Shown one piece after another: positions 1 to 10,117 of a DNA stretch of 48,019 bases. Within the stretch, counting starts at the first letter, position 1; each line of letters opens with the position of its first letter. A program made the translations under genes and the position numbers. Source of the stretch: Pseudomonadota bacterium (GTDB lineage: Bacteria; Pseudomonadota; Gammaproteobacteria; Burkholderiales; Burkholderiaceae_C); NCBI GenBank assembly GCA_023460715.1, contig JAEWPH010000278.1:1-48019 (forward strand), read 5' to 3'. The notes under the pieces are model-generated. The model was given only the letters and a program-made list of their open reading frames with translations. It ran no database searches and was not told the DNA's origin.

Positions 1-850
<850 letters not shown>

Positions 851-918
851 GGTGTCGTGGTGTGTCCGGGCTGTGGGGCGTGCGGTGGCTGCGGTGGGTC
901 GCCAGGCCGTCGCCGCGC

Positions 919-2133
919 TCACGAATAGAACGACGGCGACGGCACCGTGCCGTGCAGCGCCCAGTCGCCCAGCTCCTGCAGCTTGTAGTCCACCGGGTCG
1001 TGCAGCGTCTGCGTGCGCAGGTTGCGCCAGAATCGGTCCAGCCGCAGCGCGCCCTGGGTGGCGCGCGCGCCGCTGGTCTCGAAGAGCCGGCTGGTCACGT
1101 CCAGCCCCACGCGGGTCGAGGCCACCTTGGCGGTCGCCACCGCCACGGCCACGCGGCCCCGGCCCTCGGCGTCCAGCGCGTCGCCCTGGTTCCAGGCCGC
1201 ATCGAACGCGGCGGCGGCCTGCGCGGCCAGCAGGCGCACGCTCTCCAGCCCCACGAAGAATTCGCCGTAGTGCGACTGGATGTAGGGGTCTTCGCTGGCG
1301 CGCTCGGCGCCGGAGCGGAACCAGGGGCGTGACTCGTTGAGCGTGTAGTGCCGCGCCTGCGCGAAGGCGCCTTCGGCCAGGCCCAGGAACACGTGCACGA
1401 AGATCAGTTGCGCCAGCAGCGGCCGCAGCGATGAGCGCGGCGTGGTCAGCGGGCCGGGGTCGCGCAGCAGCTCGCCCGCCTCCACCCGAACGTTCTCGAA
1501 CAGGGCGCTGCCGCTGTCGGTCTGGCGCTGGCCCATGCAGTTCCAGTCGCCGTTGAGGGTGATGCCGGCGCGCGCCGTGGGGATGGCGGCGATCAGCAGC
1601 TGCCCGGTGCGCTCGTCGATGCCCGAGGCGACCAGCATCTCGGAATCCAGCGCGCCCGAGCAGAAGCTTTTCTTGCCCGAGAAGTCGTACCAGTCGTCCA
1701 CCCGGCGCACGGCCGTGCGCGTGTCCAGCGGGTTGAGGGCATTGCCCCAGAACCACTGCTTGCGCGCCGTCTGCTCCAGCCACGGCACCCACTGATCGGG
1801 CCGTGCGAACAGCTGGACCGTGGCCAGCAGCAGGTGGTGGAAGCCGTAGACGTGCGCCACGGAGCTGTCGGCCTGGGCCAGGGTGCGCACGGTCTGGAGC
1901 GTGGTGGCCCAGTCCGCGCCCTGGCCGCCCTGGGCCGCGGGGATGGACAGCGACAGCAGGCCGCTGGCGCGCAGCGCGTCGCGCTCGGCCCTGGGCGTGC
2001 CGCCGCGCTCGTCGCGTTCGGCCGCGGTGGTGGCGAACCGGTCGGCCAGCGCCTGGGCGGTGGCCAGCGGTGACGGCGGCGGGGCTGCGGGCGATGCGCC
2101 GGCAGGGTGCAGTTGGGGATCGCGTGAGGACAT
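919..2133 (-). CDS. DszC-like flavin-dependent monooxygenase (acyl-CoA dehydrogenase fold)
   Basis: A 404-residue protein of the acyl-CoA dehydrogenase fold, in the branch that uses reduced flavin and O2 as a monooxygenase (DszC, SfnB). Visible signatures are the N-terminal helical region, FCSGA at 157-161 (DszC-type active-site segment), a GFHH pair at 97-100, and RTQTLHDPV from residue 373, the C-terminal motif conserved in DszC. It probably oxidises a thioether, sulfoxide or other organosulfur substrate using FMNH2 from a reductase such as MsuE. The reading frame stays open far upstream, but homology begins at the ATG at 2133, so that start is used. A MITE-like element separates it from its likely promoter motif at 2522-2548. 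The sigma-54 activator gene follows it. Confidence 0.88.
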   Translation of the reverse strand: MSSRDPQLHPAGASPAAPPPSPLATAQALADRFATTAAERDERGGTPRAERDALRASGLLSLSIPAAQGGQGADWATTLQTVRTLAQADSSVAHVYGFHHLLLATVQLFARPDQWVPWLEQTARKQWFWGNALNPLDTRTAVRRVDDWYDFSGKKSFCSGALDSEMLVASGIDERTGQLLIAAIPTARAGITLNGDWNCMGQRQTDSGSALFENVRVEAGELLRDPGPLTTPRSSLRPLLAQLIFVHVFLGLAEGAFAQARHYTLNESRPWFRSGAERASEDPYIQSHYGEFFVGLESVRLLAAQAAAAFDAAWNQGDALDAEGRGRVAVAVATAKVASTRVGLDVTSRLFETSGARATQGALRLDRFWRNLRTQTLHDPVDYKLQELGDWALHGTVPSPSFYS

Positions 2134-2213
2134 GGTGAGCGGTGTCGGCAAGGGGTGGAGGCGGGCTCGCAGGCGGGTGGCCAGACGCATGCAGGAAGGA
2201 GCTGCGGCGCGCC

Positions 2214-2488
2214 CTAAGAACGTGTTTACGATCTCCCTGGGGCCGCGCAGTGGCGTTGGCGGGATGGGATGCGAGGCGCGGTGCGCTGCCAATAGCTCGG
2301 CTATTGGCAAGTGCCGCAACGCCGCAGACCACCAGCAAACGCCATTGCCCGAAGGGTTGGAGCGAAATCGGGCGATTGAACGCCTCGAATGCTTGCATGG
2401 GCACGAGCCCATGCGGCGCATCCGAATTGCCCACTCATCCCGATTGCGCTTCAACGCGACCCCTGCGAGATCGTAAACACGTTCTAAG
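2214..2488. mobile_element. MITE-like element, about 270 bp, with 19-bp terminal inverted repeats
   Basis: The ends are perfect inverted repeats: AGAACGTGTTTACGATCTC at 2217-2235 and its complement at 2467-2485. The element is flanked by direct CTAAG (2214-2218 and 2484-2488), so a TAA target duplication overlapping the ends is possible; a TNA target is typical of some IS5-family groups. No transposase is encoded. Inside is a perfect 9-bp hairpin (2288-2296 and 2300-2308, loop TCG) and a GCATGGGC/GCCCATGC palindrome near 2395-2415. It is non-autonomous and would need a transposase elsewhere. I recall similar ends as multicopy repeats in Comamonadaceae, but the family assignment is inference. 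Confidence 0.8.
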
Positions 2489-2521
2489 TGCTGCCAGTGT
2501 GCGCAGCCGGGCGCCTGCCGG

Positions 2522-2548
2522 GCATGCGGAATTCGTGCGTGCTTATGC
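2522..2548 (-). promoter_or_regulatory. Shared sulfur-locus motif, copy C
   Basis: Read on the minus strand: GCATAA, then GCACGCACG, then AATTCC. It matches the motif at three other transcription-unit starts in the window. It points toward the DszC-like gene starting at 2133. The distance to the start codon is 388 bp, of which about 270 bp is the MITE-like element. Confidence 0.55.
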
Positions 2549-2796
2549 GTTTCCCGAGGAAGGCCTGCCGCAAGGCGCGGCGGTGGGGTGGCACCCCGTG
2601 GGCCCACGCGTCCGGGCCGCTTTCTTCGTGGCCGCCCCGGGACTGGGGATGGGTCGGTGCTGTGCGATCCGTGCGCAATCTGTTGCGGGCCTGTCGGTCC
2701 GAGCGCAGGCGGGTCGGGCTCGCGCGCGCAGGTTCGGGCCGGTTGGGGCCCGGCACCGCAGCGGTGTCCAGAGGCACGCCGTGCGTTGCACGTTCC

Positions 2797-2823
2797 GCAT
2801 AAAAATAGACGAATAACGTTCTT
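2797..2823 (+). promoter_or_regulatory. Shared sulfur-locus motif, copy D
   Basis: Read on the plus strand: GCATAA, then AAATAGACG, then AATAACGTTCTT. It is 69 bp upstream of the ATG of the ssuA-like gene. A possible -10 (AATACT, 2846-2851) lies downstream at about the spacing seen for copies A and B. Confidence 0.5.
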
Positions 2824-2892
2824 GGCCGCCCTGCACGCCGCGCCCAATACTGCGGCGCAACACCACCCATCGCAGTGACAGGAACCTTCACC

Positions 2893-3903
2893 ATGCAACG
2901 ACGCTCCCTGCTGTCGGCCGGCGCCGCAGCGCTGGCCTTGCCCCTGGCCGCGTACACCGAACGCAGCGCCCAGGCCGCCACGCCGCTCAAGGAGCTGCGC
3001 CTGGACTACGCCACGTATTCCCCCTCCAGCCTGGTGCTGCGCCGCTTCGGCTGGCTGGAAGAGTCGTTCAAGAAAGAAGGCACGGACGTGAAGTGGGTCT
3101 TCAGCGCAGGCAGCAACCGCGCGCTCGAATACCTGAACGCCGGCAGCATCGACATCGGCTCGTCGGCCGGGCTGGCGGCGCTGCTGTCCAAGGCCAACGG
3201 CAACCCCATTCGCACGCCCTACATCTTCTCGCGCCCGGAATGGACGGCGCTGGTGGTGCGCAAGGACTCGCCCATCCAGTCGGTCAAGGAGCTGAAAGGC
3301 AAGAAGGTCGCCGCCACCAAGGGCACGGACCCGTACCTCTTCCTGCTGCGCTCGCTGCAGGTGGCGGGCCTCAAGCGCAACGACGTGGAGATCGTCGCGC
3401 TGCAGCATGCCGACGGCAGGACGGCGCTGGAGCAGGGCCGCGTGGACGCCTGGGCCGGCCTCGACCCGCTGATGGCGGCCAGCGAGCTGGACGCCGGCTC
3501 GCGCCTCATCTACCGCAACGTGGCGTTCAACACCTACGGCTTTCTGAACGTGCGTGAAGAATTCCTGGTCCAGCGCGCCGCCGAGACGCGCCGCGTGCTG
3601 GCCGGCTACGAGCGGGCCCGCCAATGGATTCTGGCTAACACCACCGAGGCGGCCAAGATCCTCTCGGAAGAAGCCAAGGTCAGCCTGCAGGTGGCGCTGC
3701 TGCAGCTCAAATTGCGCACCGATCTGTCGAACCCGCAGCCGTCGCAGGAGCACATCGCCGCGTTGCAGGGCGCTGCGCCGCTGCTGCTGTCCGAAGGCCT
3801 GGTGCGGCCCGGCACGGCGCTGAACAAGGTGGTCACCGATCTGGTGGACACGCAGTTCGCCCGCAGCGTGACCGGCGCGCCGGCGGCTGCATCGCCGGCC
3901 TGA
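2893..3903 (+). CDS. ssuA: Aliphatic sulfonate-type ABC transporter substrate-binding protein
   Basis: Periplasmic binding protein of the SsuA/NrtA/TauA family, 336 residues. The N-terminus MQRRSLLSAGAAALALPL is a signal peptide with a twin-arginine start. The mature part has the family features: YSPSSLVLRRFGWLE near the start, SAGSNRALEYLNAGSIDIG, and LKGKKVAATKGTDPYLFLL. The ATG at 2893 is preferred over an in-frame GTG at 2875 because an AGGA ribosome site sits about 10 nt upstream of it and the signal peptide begins there. It is the first gene of an ssuA-C-B operon and is preceded by the sulfur-locus motif. The ligand (sulfonate, sulfate ester or other) cannot be read from the sequence. 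Confidence 0.9.
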   Translation: MQRRSLLSAGAAALALPLAAYTERSAQAATPLKELRLDYATYSPSSLVLRRFGWLEESFKKEGTDVKWVFSAGSNRALEYLNAGSIDIGSSAGLAALLSKANGNPIRTPYIFSRPEWTALVVRKDSPIQSVKELKGKKVAATKGTDPYLFLLRSLQVAGLKRNDVEIVALQHADGRTALEQGRVDAWAGLDPLMAASELDAGSRLIYRNVAFNTYGFLNVREEFLVQRAAETRRVLAGYERARQWILANTTEAAKILSEEAKVSLQVALLQLKLRTDLSNPQPSQEHIAALQGAAPLLLSEGLVRPGTALNKVVTDLVDTQFARSVTGAPAAASPA

Positions 3904-3910
3904 ACGCGCC

Positions 3911-4753
3911 ATGTCCGCCCGCCCGCAGGAGTTGCCTGGCCTTGGTCCCGTGGCAGAGTCCGCGCCCGCCGCACCGCGCCGCCGCGTGGGGAGCGCGCTG
4001 GGCACGGGTTGGATTCTGCCGGCCGTGGTGTTGGCCGTGTGGGAGGGCGCGGTGCGCGCCGGCTGGGTCAGCCCGCACCTGCTGCCCGCGCCCACCGAGA
4101 TCGTCCAGACGCTGATCGGCTTCGGCGCCGAAGGCCTGGCCAGCCATGTGCTGGCCAGCAGCCTGCGCGTGGCGGCGGGCTTTGCCCTCGGCACCGTGCT
4201 GGCCGTCGCCATCGGCGCGCTGGTGGGCCTGTCGCGCCGGGCCGAAGGGCTGCTGGATCCGACCTTCCAGGCGCTGCGCGCCATCCCGTCGCTGGCCTGG
4301 GTGCCGCTGCTGCTGCTGTGGCTGGGCATCGACGAGGCCTCCAAGATCGCGCTGATCGCGATCGGCGCGTTCTTCCCGGTCTACATGGGCGTGGCCTCGG
4401 GCTTTCGCGACGTGGACCGCAAGCTGGTGGAAGCCGCCCGCATGTACCAACTGGGACCCGTCGCCCTGGTGCGCCGCGTGCTGCTGCCCGCCGCGCTGCC
4501 GGCGGTGCTGACGGGGCTGCGCAACGGCCTCAGCCTGGCGTGGATGTTCATGGTGGCGGCCGAGCTCATCGCCGCCACGCGCGGCCTGGGCTACCTGCTG
4601 ACCGACGGCCGCGAGATGGGCCGTGCGGACATCGTGCTGGCGGCCATCGTGCTGCTGGCGCTGCTGGGCAAGCTCACCGACACGGGCATGGCCTGGCTGG
4701 AACGCCGGCTGCTGGCCTGGCGCGATACCTACGACAACACCGCGCGGGACTGA
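3911..4753 (+). CDS. ssuC: Sulfonate-type ABC transporter permease
   Basis: Inner-membrane permease of the BPD_transp_1 family, 280 residues, with about six hydrophobic segments. The EAA loop that docks on the ATPase is visible as EAARMYQLGPVALVRRVLLP at about residues 175-195. PAPTEIVQTL and RAIPSLAWVPLLLLWLGI are typical of SsuC/TauC. It starts 8 bp after the binding-protein gene and ends 5 bp before the ATPase gene, so the three are cotranscribed. The N-terminal 35 residues are polar and Ala/Pro-rich, longer than in many homologues. No SsuD-type desulfonating monooxygenase follows it. Confidence 0.9.
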   Translation: MSARPQELPGLGPVAESAPAAPRRRVGSALGTGWILPAVVLAVWEGAVRAGWVSPHLLPAPTEIVQTLIGFGAEGLASHVLASSLRVAAGFALGTVLAVAIGALVGLSRRAEGLLDPTFQALRAIPSLAWVPLLLLWLGIDEASKIALIAIGAFFPVYMGVASGFRDVDRKLVEAARMYQLGPVALVRRVLLPAALPAVLTGLRNGLSLAWMFMVAAELIAATRGLGYLLTDGREMGRADIVLAAIVLLALLGKLTDTGMAWLERRLLAWRDTYDNTARD

Positions 4754-4758
4754 ATGCC

Positions 4759-5541
<783 letters not shown>

Positions 5542-5596
5542 GGGCGAGGCGGCCCGTGGCGGCGGTACCTCCGCCTGCGGATACAGTCACAGGTTT

Positions 5597-5658
5597 ACTA
5601 TAAAAGTAATAGCTGCTTGCGCTTATGGATAAAGCGCTAGATGCCCATTTGGCTTGAA
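5597..5658 (+). repeat. Dispersed 60-bp hairpin repeat, copy 1
   Basis: Contains TAATAGCTGCTT, a GCGCTT-ATGGAT-AAAGCGC hairpin and CCATTTGGCTTGAAA. Three other copies occur at 23848-23911, 31064-31125 (inverted) and 46224-46279. The copy sits between the convergent ssuB and metI genes. Confidence 0.8.
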
Positions 5659-5668
5659 ACCCATCGAC

Positions 5669-5693
5669 AAGGGCCGCTCGCTGGCGGCCCTTT
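5669..5693. terminator. Bidirectional hairpin terminator candidate between ssuB and metI
   Basis: Perfect 9-bp stem AAGGGCCGC / GCGGCCCTT with a 6-nt loop. A short T tract ends the stem on the plus strand and the complementary A's allow use from the minus strand. It is placed between convergent genes. Confidence 0.6.
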
Positions 5694-5737
5694 CCACTTC
5701 CTTTGCGCCGCGCCGCGCCGCGCCGCGGCGGCGGTCG

Positions 5738-6400
5738 TCAGCGGCTGCGCAGCCAGCGCACCCAGCGGTCGCCCGTGAACTGCACCAGCGACACCAGCGC
5801 GATCAGCACGGCGATGACGATCAGCATCACCTGCGTGTCGAAGCGCTGGTAGCCGTAGCGGATCGCCAGGTCGCCCAGCCCGCCCGCGCCCACGGCGCCC
5901 GCCATGGCCGACGAGCTGATCAGCGCCACCAGCGTGATGGTGAAGCCGCCGACGATGCCGGGCAGCGCCTCAGGCAGGTACACATGCCAGACGATGTGCC
6001 ACTTGCGGCAGCCCATGGCCTGCGCGGCCTCGATCAGGCCCGGGTCCACCTCGCGCAGGCTCACCTCGGCAATGCGCGCGAAGAACGGCGTGGCGCTGAT
6101 GGCCAGCGGCACGATGGCGGCCCACACGCCGATGGTGGTGCCCGTCACCAGCCGCGTGAACGGAATCAGCGCCACCAGCAGCACGATGAAGGGCGTGGCC
6201 CGAAAGCCGTTGACCACGCTGCCCACCCCGCGGTGGATGCGCGGCGAGGCGAGGAAGCCGCCGGGCGCCGTCACGATCAGCAGCACCGCCAGCGGAATGC
6301 CCGCCACGAAGGCGATGGCGGCGGAGGTGCCCACCATCGTCAGCGTGTCGGCCAACGCCTGGGTGTAGCGGTCAAAGGGAATGCTCAACGTCAGCGACAT
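5738..6400 (-). CDS. metI: Methionine-type ABC transporter permease MetI
   Basis: Membrane permease of the MetI family, 220 residues, the usual length, with five hydrophobic segments. The ATPase-coupling loop is [20 protein letters not shown], and [17 protein letters not shown] and [18 protein letters not shown] are MetI hallmarks. Its start overlaps the end of metN by 29 bp, showing translational coupling. It is the last gene of a nine-gene operon that also encodes four MetQ-type binding proteins and three flavin monooxygenases. The sequence does not tell whether methionine or an oxidised or other organosulfur compound is the substrate. Confidence 0.93.
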   Translation of the reverse strand: MSLTLSIPFDRYTQALADTLTMVGTSAAIAFVAGIPLAVLLIVTAPGGFLASPRIHRGVGSVVNGFRATPFIVLLVALIPFTRLVTGTTIGVWAAIVPLAISATPFFARIAEVSLREVDPGLIEAAQAMGCRKWHIVWHVYLPEALPGIVGGFTITLVALISSSAMAGAVGAGGLGDLAIRYGYQRFDTQVMLIVIAVLIALVSLVQFTGDRWVRWLRSR

Positions 6401-7586
6401 GGCCGATCACCTCGATGGAATGGGCAATGGCGCCGGGGCCTTGCACCAGGGCAGACAGATCCGGCAGCGCCACCGCGCCGGGAAGGGACAGGATGAGCCG
6501 GCCCTGCGCGTGGCCGCGGATGCGGTCGATGCCGCCGTGCAGCAGGCGCACGGGGCTTTGCAGGGCGGCGGCGATGCGGGCGAAGTCAGGCTCCAGCCCG
6601 CCCGCGCCGGTGTAGCCCAGCCGCAGCACGCGATCGAAGCGGCCGTGCGCCGGTGGCTCGGGCTGCAGCCGGGCCTGCAGGTCGTCGGGCAGGCCGTGCT
6701 GCAGCGGCGCCAGCAGCGCGCGGGTGGCATCGTGCTGCGGCGCGCCGAACACCCGCCACACCTCGCCCAGCTCGGCGATGCGGCCCTGCTCCAGCACCAG
6801 CACCTGGTCGGCGATCTCGCGGATCACGCTCATCTCGTGCGTGATGAGGATCACGGTGATGCCCAGGCGCCGGTTGATGTCCCGCAGCAGCTGCAGGATG
6901 GAATGCGTGGTCTCCGGGTCCAGCGCCGACGTGGCCTCGTCGCACAGCAGGATCTCCGGCGCCGTGGCCAGCGCCCGGGCAATGCCCACGCGCTGCTTCT
7001 GCCCGCCCGACAGGCGCGCGGGGTAGGTGCGGTGCTTGTCCTGCAGGCCCACCAGCGCCAGCAGTTCCTCGACGCGGCGGTGCACCTCGGCCGGGCGCAC
7101 GCCGGCCACGCGCAGCGGCAGCGCCACGTTGTCGTACACCGTCTTGGCGGCCAGCAGGTTGAAGTGCTGGAAGATCATGCCGATGCGCCGGCGCAGCGCC
7201 ACCAGGCCGTCGTCGTCCAGCGCGGCGATGTCCACACCGTCGACCAGCACGCGGCCCGCCGTGGGCGATTCGAGCCGGTTGATGGTGCGCAGCAGGCTCG
7301 ATTTGCCCGCACCGCTGCGGCCGATGATGCCGAAGATGCTGCCGGCCGGGATGTCCAGGCTGATGTCCTCCAGCGCCGCCACCGGCCCGGCGGACGAGGC
7401 GTACACCTTGCCCAGGCGGTCGAAGATGACCGAGCCGGCGGCCGTGGAAGACGGCGTGGAGCCAGTGAGCAGTGCGTCGGCCTCGGAATGCGGCGGGGCG
7501 CTTGCGTGGCGGGTAGCAGCGGCCGGCGGTGCGGCACCGGCGGCAGCGCGCCACGCGGCGGGATGGGAGGCGGCGGTCAGGGTCAT
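6372..7586 (-). CDS. metN: Methionine-type ABC transporter ATP-binding protein MetN
   Basis: ATPase of 404 residues. Walker A GRSGAGKS is at 89-96, signature LSGGQKQR at 192-199, Walker B ILLCDE at 212-217, with [11 protein letters not shown] after it. The C-terminal part from about residue 325 is the NIL regulatory domain, which in E. coli MetN binds methionine and inhibits transport. The first 50 residues are a low-complexity Ala/Pro/Ser extension not normal for the family; the true start could be further in, though no better ATG is obvious. The ATG at 7586 overlaps the stop of the preceding metQ gene by 4 bp. The metI start overlaps its 3' end. Confidence 0.92.
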   Translation of the reverse strand: MTLTAASHPAAWRAAAGAAPPAAATRHASAPPHSEADALLTGSTPSSTAAGSVIFDRLGKVYASSAGPVAALEDISLDIPAGSIFGIIGRSGAGKSSLLRTINRLESPTAGRVLVDGVDIAALDDDGLVALRRRIGMIFQHFNLLAAKTVYDNVALPLRVAGVRPAEVHRRVEELLALVGLQDKHRTYPARLSGGQKQRVGIARALATAPEILLCDEATSALDPETTHSILQLLRDINRRLGITVILITHEMSVIREIADQVLVLEQGRIAELGEVWRVFGAPQHDATRALLAPLQHGLPDDLQARLQPEPPAHGRFDRVLRLGYTGAGGLEPDFARIAAALQSPVRLLHGGIDRIRGHAQGRLILSLPGAVALPDLSALVQGPGAIAHSIEVIGHVADVEHSL

Positions 7587-8407
7587 GGCGTCTTCCAGGG
7601 CAGCGTGTAGAGCTTGGGGTCGTTGTTGAACCGGGCGGAGACCACCTCGCGCACCTTGGGCGACTGCTGGAACAGCTGCACGAAGCGGGCGATCTTCGGG
7701 TCCTGCGCCTTGTCCTTGCGGGCGACGAAGCCCATGGCATAGAACGAATCGTCGATGCCCGAATACAGCAGCGCGCGGCTGGCCTGCTCCTTCTTGCCGG
7801 CATTGACGAAGTAGCTGGGCCACACCACGGCCAGGTCCACGTCCTGCAGCGAATGGATCAGCTGCGGGCCTTCGATCTCATAGAAGCGCAGCTTCTTGGG
7901 GTTCTCGACCACATCGTTCACGCTGGCACCCACGGCGTTGCCCTGGCGCAACTTGATGAGCCCGGCCTTCTGCAGCAGTAGCAGGCCGCGCCCCTGGTTC
8001 ACCGGGTCGTTCGCCACCGATACCTTGGCGCCGTCGGGCACGTCCTGCAGGCGCTGGATGCGGTTGGAATAGATGCCGATGTTCTGCAGCAGGCCCAGGC
8101 CCACCAGCTGCAGCGCATAGCCGCGTTCCTTGATGGCGTTGTTGAGGAACGCCTGGTGCTGGAAGAAGTTCAGGTCGATGTCGCCGTTGTTCACCGCCTC
8201 GTTGGGCAGCGTCCAGTCGGTGAACTCGACCAGCTTCACCTCCAGGCCCTGGGCCTTGGCCTCGGCCGCCACGGCCTCGACCGCATCGGAGGTGACGCCG
8301 GGCGTGGAGCCGATGCGGATCACGTCGGCCGCCTGCGCGGCGAGGGCGGATGCGGCCAGCAGCCAGCCGAGGGCCGCGGCTTTGAGAAATCGAGGAGCGC
8401 GCATCAT
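7583..8407 (-). CDS. metQ: MetQ/NlpA-family substrate-binding protein (paralogue 1)
   Basis: Periplasmic binding protein of the NlpA/MetQ family, 274 residues. It has a signal peptide ending ALAAQA, then [17 protein letters not shown]. Family motifs are [48 protein letters not shown] and the C-terminal [10 protein letters not shown]. No lipobox cysteine is visible, so it is likely soluble rather than a lipoprotein like E. coli MetQ. ATG 8407 overlaps the stop of paralogue 2 (ATGA); a second ATG follows at 8404. One of four MetQ paralogues in this operon. Its place next to metN makes it the default partner of the transporter. Confidence 0.92.
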   Translation of the reverse strand: MMRAPRFLKAAALGWLLAASALAAQAADVIRIGSTPGVTSDAVEAVAAEAKAQGLEVKLVEFTDWTLPNEAVNNGDIDLNFFQHQAFLNNAIKERGYALQLVGLGLLQNIGIYSNRIQRLQDVPDGAKVSVANDPVNQGRGLLLLQKAGLIKLRQGNAVGASVNDVVENPKKLRFYEIEGPQLIHSLQDVDLAVVWPSYFVNAGKKEQASRALLYSGIDDSFYAMGFVARKDKAQDPKIARFVQLFQQSPKVREVVSARFNNDPKLYTLPWKTP

Positions 8408-9219
8408 TGCTGCGTCCAGGTCAGCACGTATAGGCGCTTGTCACCGGCAAAGGCGCGGTCGATGGCGGTTTTCACGCCCTCGGAGTTCTGGAAAATCTTC
8501 ACGAACTTCTGGATCACCGGGTCCTTCGTGCGGTCGGCCTTGGTGATGAACTGGATGGCGAAGCGCGCGTCCTCGATGCCCGAATAGGCCAGCCCGCTGG
8601 AAGGGTCGAACGCCTTGGACGCCACGATGAAGTGCGGGTAGCCCTGGGCGATGTCCACGTCGCCGGTGATGCGCACCAGCTGCGGGCCTTCCACCTCCAC
8701 GAACTTCAGCTTCTTGGGGTTCTGGGCGATGTCGTCCACCGTGCCCAGAAAGCCCACGCCGGGCTTCAGCGTGATAAGACCGGCCTTCTGCAGCAGCAGC
8801 AGGCCGCGGCCCTGGTTCACCGGGTCATTCGCCAGGCCGGCCTTGCCGCCCACCGGCACGTCGGCCGCCGACTTGTGCTTGAGCGAATACAGCCCGATGT
8901 TGGCCAGAAAGCTGGTGCCTGCGCTGGCGAGCTTGAAGCCGTTCTTCTTGATGGCGTTGTCCAAAAACGGCTGGTGCTGGAAGAAGTTGATGTCCAGGTC
9001 GCCCGCATCCACCGCCACGTTGGGCGTGGTCCAGTCGGTGAACTCGGTCACCGTGATGTCGATGCCCTGCGCCTTGGCGTCCTTGGCGGCGGCGGCAATG
9101 GCGTCGGCATAGACGCCCGGCAGCACGCCGATGCGCAGCTTGTCCGCCGCATGGGCGGGCAGCGACGCGAGGGCCGACAGGGCGAGGAGGGGAGCGATGA
9201 GAAAGCGGGGCAGTGACAT
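8404..9219 (-). CDS. MetQ/NlpA-family substrate-binding protein (paralogue 2)
   Basis: Periplasmic binding protein, 271 residues, signal peptide ending LPAHA, no lipobox cysteine. Shared family motifs are [41 protein letters not shown] and VEGPQLVRITGDVDIAQGYP. It overlaps paralogue 1 by 4 bp and is separated from paralogue 3 by an 88-bp spacer. That spacer is strongly pyrimidine-rich on the coding strand. Divergence from its neighbours is spread along the protein, including residues around the ligand site (ITGDVDIAQGYPHFIV against [15 protein letters not shown] in paralogue 1), so a different ligand is plausible. Confidence 0.92.
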   Translation of the reverse strand: MSLPRFLIAPLLALSALASLPAHAADKLRIGVLPGVYADAIAAAAKDAKAQGIDITVTEFTDWTTPNVAVDAGDLDINFFQHQPFLDNAIKKNGFKLASAGTSFLANIGLYSLKHKSAADVPVGGKAGLANDPVNQGRGLLLLQKAGLITLKPGVGFLGTVDDIAQNPKKLKFVEVEGPQLVRITGDVDIAQGYPHFIVASKAFDPSSGLAYSGIEDARFAIQFITKADRTKDPVIQKFVKIFQNSEGVKTAIDRAFAGDKRLYVLTWTQQ

Positions 9220-9307
9220 GGTGAGGCCGCGGTGCGGAGAGTGAATGAAGGGAGAGAAAAGAGGGGGAAGAAGAGAGAAGGGGAACGAAGCGGGCGGCGC
9301 TGTGCCG

Positions 9308-10117
9308 TCAGTGCTGCAGCCAGGGCAGGCTGTACAGCCGGTCGTTGCCTGCGAAGGATTTGCTGATCTGCGTGCGCACGGCAGGCGACTGCTGGTAGAC
9401 CTTCACGAAGCGCTCGATGCGCGTGTCGCGGGCGTTGTCCTGCCGCGCCACGAAGCGGATCGCATAGGCCAGGTCGTCGATGCCGGAATACAGCAACGCG
9501 CTGCCCGCCACCTGCGGCTTGCCGGCGTTGACGTAGTGCGCGGGGTAGCCTTGGGCCAGGTCCAGGTCGTCCAGCGCGCGCACCAACTGCGGGCCTTCGA
9601 TCTCCGAGAACCGCAGCTTCTTGGGGTTGGCGACGATGTCGTTCACGCTGCCGCGCGCCCCCACGCCGGCCTTCAGCTGGATCAGCCCGGCCTTTTCCAG
9701 CAGCAGCAGGCCGCGTCCCTGGTTCACCGGGTCGTTGGCCACGCCCACGCGGGCGCCGTCCTTCAGGTCGGCAAAGCGCCGTACCTTGAGCGAATACAGG
9801 CCGATGTTGGGCAGCAGCCCGGTGGCCACGCTGACGAAGGCGTAGCCGCGTTCTCGGATGGCGTTGTCCAGAAAGGCCTGGTGCTGGAAGTAGTTCAGGT
9901 CGATGTCCCCGGCGGCCAGCGCGGTGTTGGGCGCGGTCCAGTCGGTGAACTCGACGACCTTCACCTCCAGCCCCTGCTGGCGCGCTTCTTGCGCGGCCAC
10001 CTGCACCGAATCGGCCAGCGAGCCGGGAGTGACGCCGATGCGCAGCGGCTGGGCGTGGGCGGCCAGGGCCGCGAAGGTGGTGACGAACGGGAGAAGGCGT
10101 TGGACGAGTCGTTTCAT
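9308..10117 (-). CDS. MetQ/NlpA-family substrate-binding protein (paralogue 3)
   Basis: Periplasmic binding protein, 269 residues, signal peptide ending ALAAHA before QPLRIGVTPGSLADSV. Family motifs FTDWTAPNTAL, DIDLNYFQHQAFLDNAI and [20 protein letters not shown] are present. The start codon overlaps the stop of the DszA-like monooxygenase gene by 4 bp (ATGA), so binding protein and enzyme are translationally coupled. That supports a shared substrate. There is no lipobox cysteine. Confidence 0.92.
   Translation of the reverse strand: MKRLVQRLLPFVTTFAALAAHAQPLRIGVTPGSLADSVQVAAQEARQQGLEVKVVEFTDWTAPNTALAAGDIDLNYFQHQAFLDNAIRERGYAFVSVATGLLPNIGLYSLKVRRFADLKDGARVGVANDPVNQGRGLLLLEKAGLIQLKAGVGARGSVNDIVANPKKLRFSEIEGPQLVRALDDLDLAQGYPAHYVNAGKPQVAGSALLYSGIDDLAYAIRFVARQDNARDTRIERFVKVYQQSPAVRTQISKSFAGNDRLYSLPWLQH

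Noticed and set aside
2214..2488. Intact insertion sequence.
   Set aside because: Only about 270 bp between the repeats and no transposase frame, so a non-autonomous element is the better call.
2134..4344. Very long leftward frame extending the DszC-like gene far upstream through 2134-4344.
   Set aside because: It crosses the MITE-like element, the promoter motifs and the antisense of ssuA and ssuC. Homology starts at 2133. The frame is open only because of high GC.
4009..4758. Upstream in-frame extension of ssuB across the permease gene.
   Set aside because: It is a shadow of ssuC in another frame with Arg/Gly/Ala-rich sequence; the ATPase homology begins at 4759.
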